DNA of 40,480 bases from a bacterium (Candidatus Blackallbacteria) CG13_big_fil_rev_8_21_14_2_50_49_14 (lineage in GTDB: Bacteria; Cyanobacteriota; Sericytochromatia; UBA7694). Numbering within the stretch: position 1 is the stretch's first letter; every line of letters starts with the position of its first letter. The notes under the pieces are model-generated. The model was not told the origin of the DNA and did not search any database. It saw only the letters and a list, made by a program, of their open reading frames with translations. A program made the translations under genes and the position numbers. Shown here piece by piece: positions 24,701 to 33,088 of the stretch. The stretch covers positions 1 to 40,480 of the forward strand of contig PFGG01000044.1 in NCBI GenBank assembly GCA_002783405.1. The letters run 5' to 3'.

Positions 24701-25852
24701 CTGTAAAAAACGGCTTGACGTCTTTTCGGGGTTTTTTAGCGCCTTATTGAGACTCTTTTCTGCAGCGCTCAGAGCAAGCACAATCGGGGAAACACCCAGG
24801 GCAACAGATTTAGCGGCCAAGGTTTGAACCGTAATCAAAGATTGTTGTAGCAGGCTTGCTTTTTCTGAATTGGCCCCGGTTTCAAGACTGCTCAATAAAT
24901 CAGCAAGACGTGAAAAGGAAGCCTTGGCCTCTGTCAGATATAAATTGCGTACTTCAGCGGAAAAAGCGTAGGCTTCAACATTATTCAGAGAAATCAAGCC
25001 CTCTTGCGCATCTCCAGTGTCCTCATCAGCCTCGTCCTGATCAGTCTCTGCAAATTCAGACGTAGCTTGGGGCAAATCAGAAGGATTGGCCATTGCATCC
25101 CCCTCTTCGGGCTTCTGATTTTTTTTACGTCGACCCTTTCCTGCCTCTACCCGATCCACCAAACGGGATAATTCCTCAATTTTGGCAAAGAGCAGTTCAA
25201 TTTGCGTACTTTCAAGTTTTCCTGCATTCTGACGGTTGCTGAGAAAACCTTCCAAAGCATGGGATTTATCAGCAACCTCTTCAAACCCCAGGGCATTGGA
25301 ATCGCCTTTAATCGAATGCACCAAGCGGAAAACTTCTTCAAGCCCTTTGGTCGCATCTACTTTTCGGGTATCAATATTGAGCAGAATGGTGCTGATATCA
25401 TTCAAATGTTCACGGGTTTCAACCAAATAGAGTTCTTGAATCTGAGGAGTCAATTGAAATCCCTCTTCAGCCTTCATCAATTGGTCAATCGTTGCGGCAT
25501 TGGCCGTATTGCGAAAATAATAGTTGAGAAAGGTTTCAATGCTGTCCACATAAGACAGGAGCATGTCCTGAACCTCTGAAGACAAAAACTCACTGCTTTC
25601 CTGAACACGCTTAATTTCTCCTTCCAACTGAAACGCCAGATTGGAGATATCCAAAAGACCTGCCGCATTGGCTTTGTCTTTTAATTGATGCGTGTCTTCA
25701 AAGAGGGCTGCCACTTTCGTGGCAACCTCTTTGGAGGCGTCAGAGGGCAAGCCTCTGACCTCCTCCAGCAACTGACGGGCAAAACCAATATAGCTGTACC
25801 CATCAGCCTGCAATTCCTGACGCAGTGCGTCCTGTTCTTCAGAGGTCTGCAT
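21743..25852 (-). CDS. Hybrid CheA histidine kinase with multiple HPt domains and a receiver
   Basis: 1369 residues. Five HPt-like modules come first, with phospho-His at 55, 179, 511 and 639; the third has Gln343 instead. Modules 4 and 5 are near copies. The CheA core follows: dimer domain (about 792-890), ATPase with N-box H-I-L-R-N-A-L-D-H-G (947-956), G1 D-D-G-R-G-I (991-996) and G2 G-R-G-V-G-L (1044-1049), then a CheW-like domain (about 1085-1220) and a receiver (about 1246-1366, Asp1297). The architecture matches ChpA/PixL-type kinases of type IV pilus control. It starts 5 bases after the MCP stop, so the pair is translationally linked. Confidence 0.95.
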   Translation of the reverse strand: MQTSEEQDALRQELQADGYSYIGFARQLLEEVRGLPSDASKEVATKVAALFEDTHQLKDKANAAGLLDISNLAFQLEGEIKRVQESSEFLSSEVQDMLLSYVDSIETFLNYYFRNTANAATIDQLMKAEEGFQLTPQIQELYLVETREHLNDISTILLNIDTRKVDATKGLEEVFRLVHSIKGDSNALGFEEVADKSHALEGFLSNRQNAGKLESTQIELLFAKIEELSRLVDRVEAGKGRRKKNQKPEEGDAMANPSDLPQATSEFAETDQDEADEDTGDAQEGLISLNNVEAYAFSAEVRNLYLTEAKASFSRLADLLSSLETGANSEKASLLQQSLITVQTLAAKSVALGVSPIVLALSAAEKSLNKALKNPEKTSSRFLQRLRSQYDQLTHLLETFATESLVSIETPSVEVNMQEPDMDKSAASEVSAQEESSSETETSLPETAPLAFPPHEEQEPPADLEIPEEVRDIYLEESQEIMDTISQTLLELEQEKAEVGEALQDIYRAVHTLKGNSNALGVSWVGDAAAEMEPLLRELRDHPDIFNPSKMEHIFWHLEKVRMRVRKLTHPVKTDEDLSVLGWEAYQPEEGAEIPEEVRDIYLMESQELIETVSQTMLDLEQEKLDLIEAIEEIYRAVHTLKGNSNALGVTWIGQAAHDMETFMSELRENPDIFDATKMERLFRYLETVRVLVDQVTKQAKASAEEELKRTTLDTPAAIRRTLDTSPTRITLNKTPQQVVAAVQREKSLFDEFEQKISSGSGSRKVDLKTTQETKKEKVAQSATPASQDDTIRVAVNKVDKIINLSDELLINKIAYEQRLADIRMMLSVVESSRQEMKRREEHFRPEDAHEVFSRLQDVFSDLEDQINGVVKTFKNNNGSFALLVEEIQYNSRTTRMLPASNLVNPLRLVVRNTSSKLGKKVRLQVIGEEIELDRLLIEKLKDPLAHILRNALDHGIESATERTQAGKDAEAVISVAISLSGNNIVFQIHDDGRGIDFYKVRDKAIRLGLVTLEQSATLSDHDLSQLMFTPGFSTADQVTDISGRGVGLDVVKNTIEGLNGSVVVVSEPQRGTIFTLSLPVTLTTFDAFLVEIAEQTFALPRSAVLSTLTVKPGDLADNGVSKAIYFDGSPIKLVSLKNMLRLPGRERDDEEFSALIVESNRLRFALVVDQVLESQQMVMKNLGSQLLKVPYISGATLMGSGEPVVILNIAEIINQLSSVRVERMSLMVDAAEEEGRSSKKGRKTRVLVVDDSVTTRTLEKNILEAAGFEVFIGKNGLEGKQQVLNLMPELDLVITDVEMPKMNGYQFASWLKKESEYRNTPLIMVTSLASDEFKAKGFESGIDAYIVKGEFNQKVLLDTISRLLQDAA

Positions 25853-25857
25853 GGTGC

Positions 25858-27702
25858 TTACCTGGTCTCTACAGCGGTTTGCAGCGTGTTCACCAGCATT
25901 TCAAGACGGGTCTGCTGTTCCAGAGCCGAAGAGGTAATCTGGAAAGCGGCCTCAGATGAATTCTGAATCGAGAGGGTCAGTTTATTAATGGTTTGACCTG
26001 CTGTACTCGACAACTGATAACCTGCGTCAGCCAGCTTGGTAGCATCTTCTGCCAGCATTACGGAGGTATTCGTCAGGCCCTGAATTTCATTCAGAATTTC
26101 AGAGATTTTCTTGGTGGCTTCTTTGGATTCTTCAGAAAGGTTCTTAATTTCATTCGCAACGATTGCAAAACCTTTACCATACTCCCCGACCTTAGAGGCT
26201 TCAATCGAAGCGTTAAAAGCCAGGAATTTGGACTGTTTGGCAATATCATCCACAGTTGAAATAATATTTCCGATCGCCTGGGTCTGAGAGCTGAGTTCGA
26301 GAATCTTCTCGGCCACATCCTCAATCTGACGTTTAATACGTTCAACGCCCTCAATCGAGTCAGAAACCGCACGCTCCCCTTCGCCTGAAAACTCAGCGGA
26401 GGTAGTCGCCATTTCAGATACGATCTTGGCGTTATCCGTTACAATTTCACCGTCAGATTTAATATTGCTGACTTCTTCTGAAATCTCTTCTACCAGTTTT
26501 TGCAGAGAGAGTTTGTCTTCTTCAGCTTTAATCGTGAACTGACGAATATTGCTGACCATTTCATTGAAGGATTGGCTCAGATTTCCCAATTCGTCCTGTG
26601 AAGTAATATTCACTTCAGCGCCCAAATTGCCATTGGTAACTTCTTCGGCTGCAACTTTCAACTTGGTAATGCCCTGAACGATCTGGTAAATAATCCAGCC
26701 CCCAATCGCCAGAATCAAAAGGGTCAAAAGACTTACCCAAGTAATCGTGAAAGTACGGTTGTCTTTAAAACGGCCTACACGGGTCAAAAGCAAACGATCT
26801 TCACCTTTGATTGAGGTGTCATACATGGCCATCGTTTTTTGTACTGCGGCTTTACTGACTGCAGCAAACTGGCCTACTGACCCTCCCACATTGGCGGTCT
26901 TAAGAATATTGCGATCCACATAGTTCAACATGGCGTTGACTGCATTCTGGCTTGCTACCACATTGGGTTCAAGCTCATTTTTAAGATCTTTATCCGTTGT
27001 ATTTTTATAAGAAACGTCGTGGTCTGAGCGAAGAGCAGCCAAATCTGTAGCAACCAAGCCAGAAAGAACAGTTAAGTCTGTTTTTTCTTGAGCAGATGCC
27101 GCTTTTTTCTGAATAATATCTTCTGCCAAAACCTGAAGTTTATACATATTGTCAACCATGCTGGGTACTTTCAGCAGGGTCACGTCCATCAAATAATAAC
27201 TGTCCAAGTCAGGGTCAAGAATCAGGTTTGAATAGTCCCCGATATAGGTAATTACACTGCGCAGATTGGCAATCAGATCATCATGGACTTTCATACTCTG
27301 CGCATGGGACATGCTGCCCACACCCTGTTGAATGCCTGCCCAAGCAGACTTCAAATCTGCAATGCGCTTGGTGGACTCAAGAAAACCTTTGTCTTTCCCA
27401 TATTTAGCATCGACAGCTTCTAATTCTTCAAAGGCAGAATTCACAGCTGCTTGCAAAGGCGCAAGATCCCCCCCTAATTTAAGCGACTTGCGGCGATTAT
27501 CTACCACCTTGTGTTCAGGCATGGAATCCAACATTTTTTTAAGGGGCACCAAATAGGCATCCCCATAGTATTCTTTGGTACCAAAATTAATCGCGATATT
27601 TTTTTCCGAAACCAGCAAAAACAAAAGCGTAATAATCGGAAACAGGATAGCTGCTCCGACCAATGCCATCTTGGCTGAAATATTTATACGTAGCAGTGAC
27701 AC
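25858..27702 (-). CDS. Methyl-accepting chemotaxis protein
   Basis: 614 residues. There is a membrane helix at about 12-32, a periplasmic sensor region to about 325, a second helix at about 330-350 (L-L-T-L-L-I-L-A-I-G-G-W), a HAMP domain (to about 405), and a signalling coiled coil with hairpin tip S-K-F-L-A-F-N-A-S-I-E-A-S-K-V-G-E-Y-G. The ligand is unknown; the sensor part is all-helical by eye. It would pass signals to the CheA encoded directly after it. Start GTG at 27702 with GGAGGA eleven bases upstream. No CheR or CheB methylation enzyme gene is in the operon. Confidence 0.93.
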   Translation of the reverse strand: MSLLRINISAKMALVGAAILFPIITLLFLLVSEKNIAINFGTKEYYGDAYLVPLKKMLDSMPEHKVVDNRRKSLKLGGDLAPLQAAVNSAFEELEAVDAKYGKDKGFLESTKRIADLKSAWAGIQQGVGSMSHAQSMKVHDDLIANLRSVITYIGDYSNLILDPDLDSYYLMDVTLLKVPSMVDNMYKLQVLAEDIIQKKAASAQEKTDLTVLSGLVATDLAALRSDHDVSYKNTTDKDLKNELEPNVVASQNAVNAMLNYVDRNILKTANVGGSVGQFAAVSKAAVQKTMAMYDTSIKGEDRLLLTRVGRFKDNRTFTITWVSLLTLLILAIGGWIIYQIVQGITKLKVAAEEVTNGNLGAEVNITSQDELGNLSQSFNEMVSNIRQFTIKAEEDKLSLQKLVEEISEEVSNIKSDGEIVTDNAKIVSEMATTSAEFSGEGERAVSDSIEGVERIKRQIEDVAEKILELSSQTQAIGNIISTVDDIAKQSKFLAFNASIEASKVGEYGKGFAIVANEIKNLSEESKEATKKISEILNEIQGLTNTSVMLAEDATKLADAGYQLSSTAGQTINKLTLSIQNSSEAAFQITSSALEQQTRLEMLVNTLQTAVETR

Positions 27703-27768
27703 GAGATATTCTTCCTCCTCAGGCCCTTTGGCCGGTTTGAATCAATAAATCCACAGTTCGTGGAGATT

Positions 27769-27797
27769 AATCTACACATGATAGTATTTGCAAACAA
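27769..27797 (-). promoter_or_regulatory. Promoter of the chemosensory operon
   Basis: The minus strand has TTGTTT (27792-27797), 17 bases, then TAGATT (27769-27774). It lies about 67 bases upstream of the MCP GTG. A small hairpin, CCAC-GAACT-GTGG, follows in the leader. Confidence 0.4.
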
Positions 27798-28023
27798 CAA
27801 TTGCAAGAACTGTTAAGTAATTACTTTTAATATAAGCGAAAGCGAAACAGTCACAAACAAAGGGCTTAAGCGTCATAAATGTAATATTGTAAATTTTTGT
27901 ATGATAATTGTTAATTTTAAATAACCATTTAAGTCACAATCATTCCCATATCCCCCCTGAATCTCTTTCAATTAAATGTTCAGAGCTTTTAGTCTCTGTA
28001 TTAAGACACGATAAATGGAGGGA

Positions 28024-28054
28024 TTGACAGAACCCATTTGACCTAGACTATACT
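28024..28054 (+). promoter_or_regulatory. Possible porin promoter
   Basis: TTGACA (28024-28029) and TATACT (28049-28054) are separated by 19 bases, longer than ideal. The hexamers are good but the spacing is weak, so this is tentative. Confidence 0.3.
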
Positions 28055-28225
28055 ATTGAGAGAATAAAAGTTATTACTATACCAATTAACTTTAAACAAG
28101 CAGTCCGTGAGGGTTTTAAGTGTAAAAATAGCAAAAGCTATCTTTACAATAAATTCAATCACAAACCAAATAAATAATTAATATGCAATATTTTGCACAC
28201 TGAAGGAAATGAAAGGGACATCTGA

Positions 28226-29383
28226 ATGAAGAAAAATATCTCGTTGAATCTGAAAAAGAAACTGCATCAAACACTTGCATTAAGTTTATTGTGCAGCTTT
28301 ATTGCAGCTCCTGCTTTGGCACAAGAGGAAAGCACCGCTACAATGAGCGTTACAGAAACGGCTGCAGCCTCTCCCCTCAAACTGGAAGTTTATTTAGATG
28401 CTTATTATAGTTATGACACGGATACCCACATGAAAGATGCCAAGGGTGTCCTAAGTCCCAAAATTGAATCTTCACTCAATACCATTGGCTGGCGCAGAAA
28501 TGAATTCAACCTGAACACTGCACAAATCACAGCCAGTTTGGAACAAGATTGGTATCGTGGACGCACCACACTTCAAGTAGGAACCATCAGCCAACAGTCT
28601 TGGACACCTGCAGCCTATAGTGCGATCCAAGAAGCAAATCTGGGTTTTAAAGCCCTGGGCAACCTGGGTGGAGAAGGCAATGATCTCTGGGTCGATGGCG
28701 GAATATTTTTAACCCATATTGGAAATGAAGCGCTCTTGCCCCGCTATAATTGGTTGAGTAATCTGGCCTTGGTCACGATGTTCGAACCCTTTTATCAGTC
28801 TGGCGTTCGTGTCAGCTACAATCTGGGCAGCATGCTCACCGCACAATTACATGTTCTGAATGGCTACGGAAATATCGTAGACAACAATGCAAACAAAAGT
28901 GTGGGCTGGCTGATTGGCTATAACCCCATGGACAATCTCGGTGTTTCCTGGAGTGGTCTTGTCGGCGATGAGAGCAATACTGGCGATGCAAGTTTCGTTC
29001 GCTTTTACAATAACTTCAACCTGAACTATATGATCCTCGAAAACCTGGGTATTCGTGGCCAGGTCGATGTGGCCAATCAATCAAATGCAGGTCTCTACTA
29101 CGGTGGACAACTGACTGCCCGTTACGATTTTCTTGAGCATTTTGGCGTCACCGTTCGTGGTGAAATGATTCAGGATCCCAATGGGGTTGTAACTGCAGAT
29201 AAGCTTCAAGGCTGGGGGGCAACTCTCGGTTTGGAATACCGCCCAACCAAACAATCCTATGTTCGCCTTGAAGCCCGTGAATTGATGATGGATCCCAATA
29301 AAAACCAATTGTTTATGGATGCCAATGGCAATACATCCAGCAATCGGTTCGAAATACTCGCCAATACCGGCATCTGGTTCTAA
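28226..29383 (+). CDS. Outer-membrane beta-barrel porin (OmpL/BBP2-like)
   Basis: 385 residues. A signal peptide ends near A-L-A-Q (residue 33). The mature protein opens L-E-V-Y-L-D-A-Y-Y-S-Y-D and then alternates polar and aromatic residues in amphipathic strands, as in the putative beta-barrel porin-2 (OmpL-like) family. It ends in Phe, the usual last residue for outer-membrane insertion by BamA. Expected role: diffusion channel for small solutes; substrate unknown. The start has AAGGAAATGAAAGGGA upstream. It is a single-gene unit with a strong terminator and is evidence for an outer membrane. Confidence 0.85.
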   Translation: MKKNISLNLKKKLHQTLALSLLCSFIAAPALAQEESTATMSVTETAAASPLKLEVYLDAYYSYDTDTHMKDAKGVLSPKIESSLNTIGWRRNEFNLNTAQITASLEQDWYRGRTTLQVGTISQQSWTPAAYSAIQEANLGFKALGNLGGEGNDLWVDGGIFLTHIGNEALLPRYNWLSNLALVTMFEPFYQSGVRVSYNLGSMLTAQLHVLNGYGNIVDNNANKSVGWLIGYNPMDNLGVSWSGLVGDESNTGDASFVRFYNNFNLNYMILENLGIRGQVDVANQSNAGLYYGGQLTARYDFLEHFGVTVRGEMIQDPNGVVTADKLQGWGATLGLEYRPTKQSYVRLEARELMMDPNKNQLFMDANGNTSSNRFEILANTGIWF

Positions 29384-29420
29384 ACAACCACAGCCACCAT
29401 CTGGCTTTCAGCATGACGCT

Positions 29421-29452
29421 GCCGGAGGAAAATTCCTCCGGCATTTTTTTTT
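29421..29452 (+). terminator. Terminator of the porin gene
   Basis: A perfect 9-bp stem GCCGGAGGA with loop AAAT is followed by A and nine T. It lies 38 bases after the porin stop and reaches the stop of the convergent gene at 29451. Confidence 0.95.
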
Positions 29453-29972
29453 AAAAAACCAAATCATGAAACTGTTCTTCATATGAACGCGCATAATCGA
29501 CTAAAATATCCAAATCATTTAAGTCATGCCCATCTAAAGTCGCCTGCATAATCAGAAGTTTTTCCTTACTCCAACGGGCAGGATCCTCGGAAAGACGGGT
29601 AATTTCATCTTTCAAACCCGATACCCGTTCAGATAAATCCTTGGCTTGTAAATATTGACGCTCTCTTCCCAAAAATTCAAAAAAAGCCACCAGTACAGGT
29701 GAGACTGATTCAAAAAAATTGGGTTCTGCAATCATATGTGCAGGAAAATCTTCTAAGCAACATTCCTGCGCGGCGTCGGGCGCCCATTCAGCCGGTGAAA
29801 GCGATCGATAACTGAACATATACTCCCCAAAGCCTAAGATCACAGGCCCCGATTCATCCTGCGCGTCTTCAGAAAGGTTAAAATATTCAGGACTTTTTAA
29901 AAAGGCATTTTTCCAAACTGCTACCAACTCAAGAACCTGATCCAAATTATGAGGCTCTAATCCCTTGAACAC
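29451..29972 (-). CDS. Hypothetical acidic protein
   Basis: 173 residues, acidic and probably soluble, largely helical. No signal peptide or membrane segment. It is rich in Glu, Leu, Phe and Trp, with two adjacent Cys (E-C-C-L-E-D) in the middle and a C-terminal L-D-G-H-D-L-N-D-L-D-I-L stretch. No family recognised. The start is GTG at 29972, supported by TAGGAG ten bases upstream. It stands alone between the porin terminator and the GmhB-like gene. Confidence 0.65.
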   Translation of the reverse strand: MFKGLEPHNLDQVLELVAVWKNAFLKSPEYFNLSEDAQDESGPVILGFGEYMFSYRSLSPAEWAPDAAQECCLEDFPAHMIAEPNFFESVSPVLVAFFEFLGRERQYLQAKDLSERVSGLKDEITRLSEDPARWSKEKLLIMQATLDGHDLNDLDILVDYARSYEEQFHDLVF

Positions 29973-30076
29973 ACTGTTTTATCTCCTAGATAAAAAATAA
30001 CCCATTTTATTTTATACAGAAGAGTTTTTCATTCTTACAAAGCTAGAAGCATTCAATAATAAAACTAGATTAAGTT

Positions 30077-30673
30077 TTAATTTAAAAGTTTTTCAAAAAA
30101 AGCTTTCATCACGGTCTGATAGGCTTCATTCAGGCTGCTGAAGACGTAATCAGGATCTGGCCGATGCTGGTACTCACCCCGTAAAACCTGTTCTCCATAG
30201 CCTGAACGCAAAAGAACCGTTTGGGCCCCCACCCGAACCCCCACATCAATATCCGTGGCCTTGTCACCCACCATGAATGAGTGAGCGAGATCGAGGTTCA
30301 AGTCCCGAGCCGCCTGCTCAAGCATGCCGGGCTCGGGTTTACGACAATCACAGGCATAACTGTATTCAGCCACATTGCCCTCTGGCAAATGGGGACAATA
30401 ATAAACGCCATCCAAATGAGCCCCTTCGACCGCTAAAAGCTCAGCCAGACGTTGGTGAAGTTTTCCCAACCAATCTTCAGGGTAATACCCCCGCGCCACA
30501 CCCGACTGGTTGGTGACCAAGACAACAGGAATTCCCATCTGATTTAAACCTCGAATAGCTTCAGCAGCGCCTGGAATTAAAACCAATTTTTCAAGTTCAC
30601 GAATATAGCCCACCTCCTGATTAATCGTTCCATCACGATCCAAAAAAACAGCAGGTCTGGGTGAAGAAGTCAT
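30077..30673 (-). CDS. gmhB: D-glycero-D-manno-heptose-1,7-bisphosphate 7-phosphatase (GmhB-like)
   Basis: 198 residues, HAD superfamily. Motif I is F-L-D-R-D-G-T-I (catalytic Asp12 and Asp14), motif II V-T-N-Q-S-G-V-A-R-G, and motif IV V-G-D-K-A-T-D-I. The zinc loop has C-P-H followed later by C-D-C-R-K-P, the mark of GmhB and the related histidinol-phosphatase. GmhB removes the 7-phosphate in ADP-heptose synthesis for lipopolysaccharide or S-layer glycans. No other heptose genes are in the window, so the substrate is inferred from family only. AGGA lies eight bases before the ATG. Confidence 0.85.
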   Translation of the reverse strand: MTSSPRPAVFLDRDGTINQEVGYIRELEKLVLIPGAAEAIRGLNQMGIPVVLVTNQSGVARGYYPEDWLGKLHQRLAELLAVEGAHLDGVYYCPHLPEGNVAEYSYACDCRKPEPGMLEQAARDLNLDLAHSFMVGDKATDIDVGVRVGAQTVLLRSGYGEQVLRGEYQHRPDPDYVFSSLNEAYQTVMKAFFEKLLN

Positions 30674-30754
30674 AGTTCAATTCCTGATTTAATTTCGTTA
30701 CTCTGTATTTTACAAGGCCAGACAAGTGCTGTCAGCCCAAATGGCTTGAAAGAC

Positions 30755-31432
30755 TCAAGCTTCTAAAGGCAAAAGACATTCGGGTTGATTATAACGTACA
30801 GCATTGACCTGGGGTGAAACCGGATAATAAAGCAATTCCTGCTCAGGTAAAGAACGTAGCAGAGCCAGAACCTGCTCCGAATCATTCAAGTTGGGTTCAA
30901 GCCACAATTTTTGCTGTTCAGGCGCTAAAATGACAGGCATGCGATGATGCACCTCCTGTAAAGTTGGATGGGCTTCGGTGGTCAAAATGGCGCAGGTCGA
31001 AAGCCATCCTCCCTCCGGTTTTTTCCAATGCTCAAATATACCGGCAAAAGCAATCGGATGAGGCTGACCGGAATGAATATAAACGGGCTGCTTTTGCTTT
31101 TCCTGACCGGATTTCCACTCATAAAAGCCATCTGCGGGAATCAGGCAACGTCGATGTTTAAATGCTTCACGAAAACTTGGTTTTTCTGCAACTGACTCCA
31201 CACGGGCATTGATCATGCGCGCAGCCCCCGAAGCATCTTTGCTCCAGGCGGGCACCAAGCCCCAACGCACAGCCACCAATGCGCGTTTATGCAAACGGGC
31301 ATGCCACAATACCACGGCGATTTCCTCTGTGGGCGCAATATTATAACTCGGCGCCAGATCGGTCTCCAATTGTGCATCAAAAATTTCAGCCAAGGCTTCT
31401 AATTCAGTTTTTCTCACAAAACGCCCACACAT
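30755..31432 (-). CDS. yedK: SOS response-associated peptidase / abasic-site DNA crosslinker (SRAP, YedK)
   Basis: 225 residues, the usual SRAP length. It starts M-C-G-R-F, where Cys2 becomes the N-terminal nucleophile after Met removal. Asn31 in S-Y-N-I-A-P-T, Glu105 in G-F-Y-E-W and the His in H-H-R-M-P complete the active site. The family (YedK/HMCES) forms a covalent bond with abasic sites in single-stranded DNA and shields them. It is divergent from the ATP-grasp-like gene. No LexA box was recognised. Confidence 0.93.
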   Translation of the reverse strand: MCGRFVRKTELEALAEIFDAQLETDLAPSYNIAPTEEIAVVLWHARLHKRALVAVRWGLVPAWSKDASGAARMINARVESVAEKPSFREAFKHRRCLIPADGFYEWKSGQEKQKQPVYIHSGQPHPIAFAGIFEHWKKPEGGWLSTCAILTTEAHPTLQEVHHRMPVILAPEQQKLWLEPNLNDSEQVLALLRSLPEQELLYYPVSPQVNAVRYNQPECLLPLEA

Positions 31433-31487
31433 CTGCTTATGCCTCTCTTTTCTGGAATAATTCAGTCTATCACCCAGACTTTGATGA

Positions 31488-31504
31488 GATCAGGTATCCT
31501 GATC
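31488..31504. promoter_or_regulatory. Inverted repeat between yedK and the ATP-grasp-like gene
   Basis: GATCAGG-TAT-CCTGATC is a perfect 7-bp inverted repeat with a 3-bp centre, in a divergent gap. It could be an operator or a short hairpin in the leader of the ATP-grasp-like gene. No assigned regulator. Confidence 0.35.
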
Positions 31505-31576
31505 ATCAGGTTCCAACTGAAAGGGAATCCGAAGTTAAAAATCCTCAATCTATTATTCAAGGAGATTCAGAGTATC

Positions 31577-33004
31577 ATGGCCGAAATCAAAAAAATCAGC
31601 CTGATGGCCTCCCAGGACTGGAGCATGCGCTATGCCATGCGCACCTTTGTAGATTTTCTCGATCGCACCCTGCACTATAAAGGCAAGGAATACAAAATTG
31701 AACTGCACCGTGTCATTGCGGAACCTGTCGCCTGCGGCGCCAATTTGCAGGGCAGTACCGATTTTATTGTCGATCGCACCATTCATTGGAACGATTACTA
31801 TAAATGCTGGGCAGGTACAGCGGTCAACTCTGGACTTTCTTTCGCCAATCACAGCTATACCTTTAATATTTATGACAAACACAGCACCACCGATCTGCTG
31901 ACCCGCGTGGTTCACCCTCGCGATCGCGTCCCCACCACCGTTTTGCTACCTCAATTCAGCCCCTATACCTATGACCAGAAAATGGAGGAATGGTGGAAAT
32001 ACGAACAGGAAGTCATTATCGAAAATACCCAGTTTGGCTGGGATGAAAGCCGCCGCACAACGGATTGGGCCAAAGTCAAAAGCACTCTGGATCGCGCAAA
32101 AAAACACATGGCCAAGCAACAGCTTTTGCGTGAACAATTCTATGTTCAAGGCAATTATGTCGCAGACGCCGTTGATAAATTTTTCGACAATAAGTTCCCG
32201 CTCTTTCTGAAAAAACCTTTCGGGGGAGGCGGCAGCGATGTCTACAAAATTGATTCCATGCAAGAACTCTATGAAAAATATGATACGGTCACCAAAGGCC
32301 GTGCCTTTCACTTGCAGGAAGCCGTCGAAAACTACGATGCCTTTATCCGCTGTATGGGCATTGGCCCTCAGATTATGCCCATGCGCTTCCAACCCGATGC
32401 CCCCCTACACGAACACTACAGCCCTGAAAAACTGCGGGTTGAAAAAGACATGTTCGGTCGCCTTGAAAACTATGTAAGCTTTATCAATGCCTTTCACCGC
32501 TGGACCTACAATTCCTTTGAGGCCCTGATCAAAGATGGCGCCATTCACCCGATTGATTTCGCCAATGCCTGTCCTGACAGCAATTTCACTTCCTTACACG
32601 TGCATTTCCCCTGGCTGATCTGCGCACTGCTGAAATGGTTCTCCTTCTGCGCTGTCACACAGAAGGATATGCGCTTGGATCTTGAGCAGGAAGATTATCT
32701 CGCGATTATCAATGACCCTGACAAGAGCCAAGAAGAGAAATACGAGCTTTGCATGGCCAAAGCCCGCGATTATTTCAGCATTGATGATTTCAATCAGTTC
32801 TGCGAAGACAATTTCAGCGATCTAAACGAGCGCATGATTGAATTCTATGATCAGTATTTTGATCAACTGATGGGTGTCTTCATGGAGTATAGCGATTTCC
32901 CTGAGCATGAACATGGCCATTTCTTCAACTACTATAAAGACATGATGGAAAATATCTTCCGGGCCAATGCGGATGAATACCTTACCACTGTGATTTATAG
33001 CTAA
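31577..33004 (+). CDS. ATP-grasp-like enzyme of unknown substrate
   Basis: 475 residues from the ATG at 31577. A longer frame opens at 31439, but its first 46 residues do not look native and AAGGAG precedes the chosen ATG by about 12 bases. Residues about 190-290 resemble an ATP-grasp nucleotide site: [14 protein letters not shown] (Lys plus Gly-rich loop), then [14 protein letters not shown]. Downstream, [10 protein letters not shown] could supply metal ligands. ATP-grasp enzymes join a carboxylate to an amine or thiol. The acceptor is unknown and no partner genes are adjacent. A terminator follows. Confidence 0.75.
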   Translation: MAEIKKISLMASQDWSMRYAMRTFVDFLDRTLHYKGKEYKIELHRVIAEPVACGANLQGSTDFIVDRTIHWNDYYKCWAGTAVNSGLSFANHSYTFNIYDKHSTTDLLTRVVHPRDRVPTTVLLPQFSPYTYDQKMEEWWKYEQEVIIENTQFGWDESRRTTDWAKVKSTLDRAKKHMAKQQLLREQFYVQGNYVADAVDKFFDNKFPLFLKKPFGGGGSDVYKIDSMQELYEKYDTVTKGRAFHLQEAVENYDAFIRCMGIGPQIMPMRFQPDAPLHEHYSPEKLRVEKDMFGRLENYVSFINAFHRWTYNSFEALIKDGAIHPIDFANACPDSNFTSLHVHFPWLICALLKWFSFCAVTQKDMRLDLEQEDYLAIINDPDKSQEEKYELCMAKARDYFSIDDFNQFCEDNFSDLNERMIEFYDQYFDQLMGVFMEYSDFPEHEHGHFFNYYKDMMENIFRANADEYLTTVIYS

Positions 33005-33017
33005 GCCCGCCAAACAA

Positions 33018-33044
33018 AAGCCCGGATTTTGGCCGGGCTTTTTT
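33018..33044. terminator. Bidirectional terminator
   Basis: An 8-bp stem AAGCCCGG/CCGGGCTT with a 7-base loop is followed by six T on the plus strand, and by TTTT on the minus strand. It lies between two convergent genes ending at 33004 and 33089. Confidence 0.9.
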
Positions 33045-33088
33045 CTTTGGAATTTAATGCGGACTACCGTATTTTTCAGCCATCAAAT

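Larger units (their letters stand above)
27703..28225. other. 523-bp AT-rich divergent intergenic region
   Basis: No credible gene on either strand. It separates the chemosensory operon (leftward) from the porin gene (rightward) and holds the probable promoters of both. I saw no tRNA, strong hairpin or long repeat. The leader of the porin gene could be about 165 bases, leaving room for RNA-level control. Confidence 0.7.

Noticed and set aside
31439-31576. Upstream start for the ATP-grasp-like protein
   Set aside because: The added 46 residues look like translated leader, contain the inverted repeat, and a ribosome site precedes the ATG at 31577.
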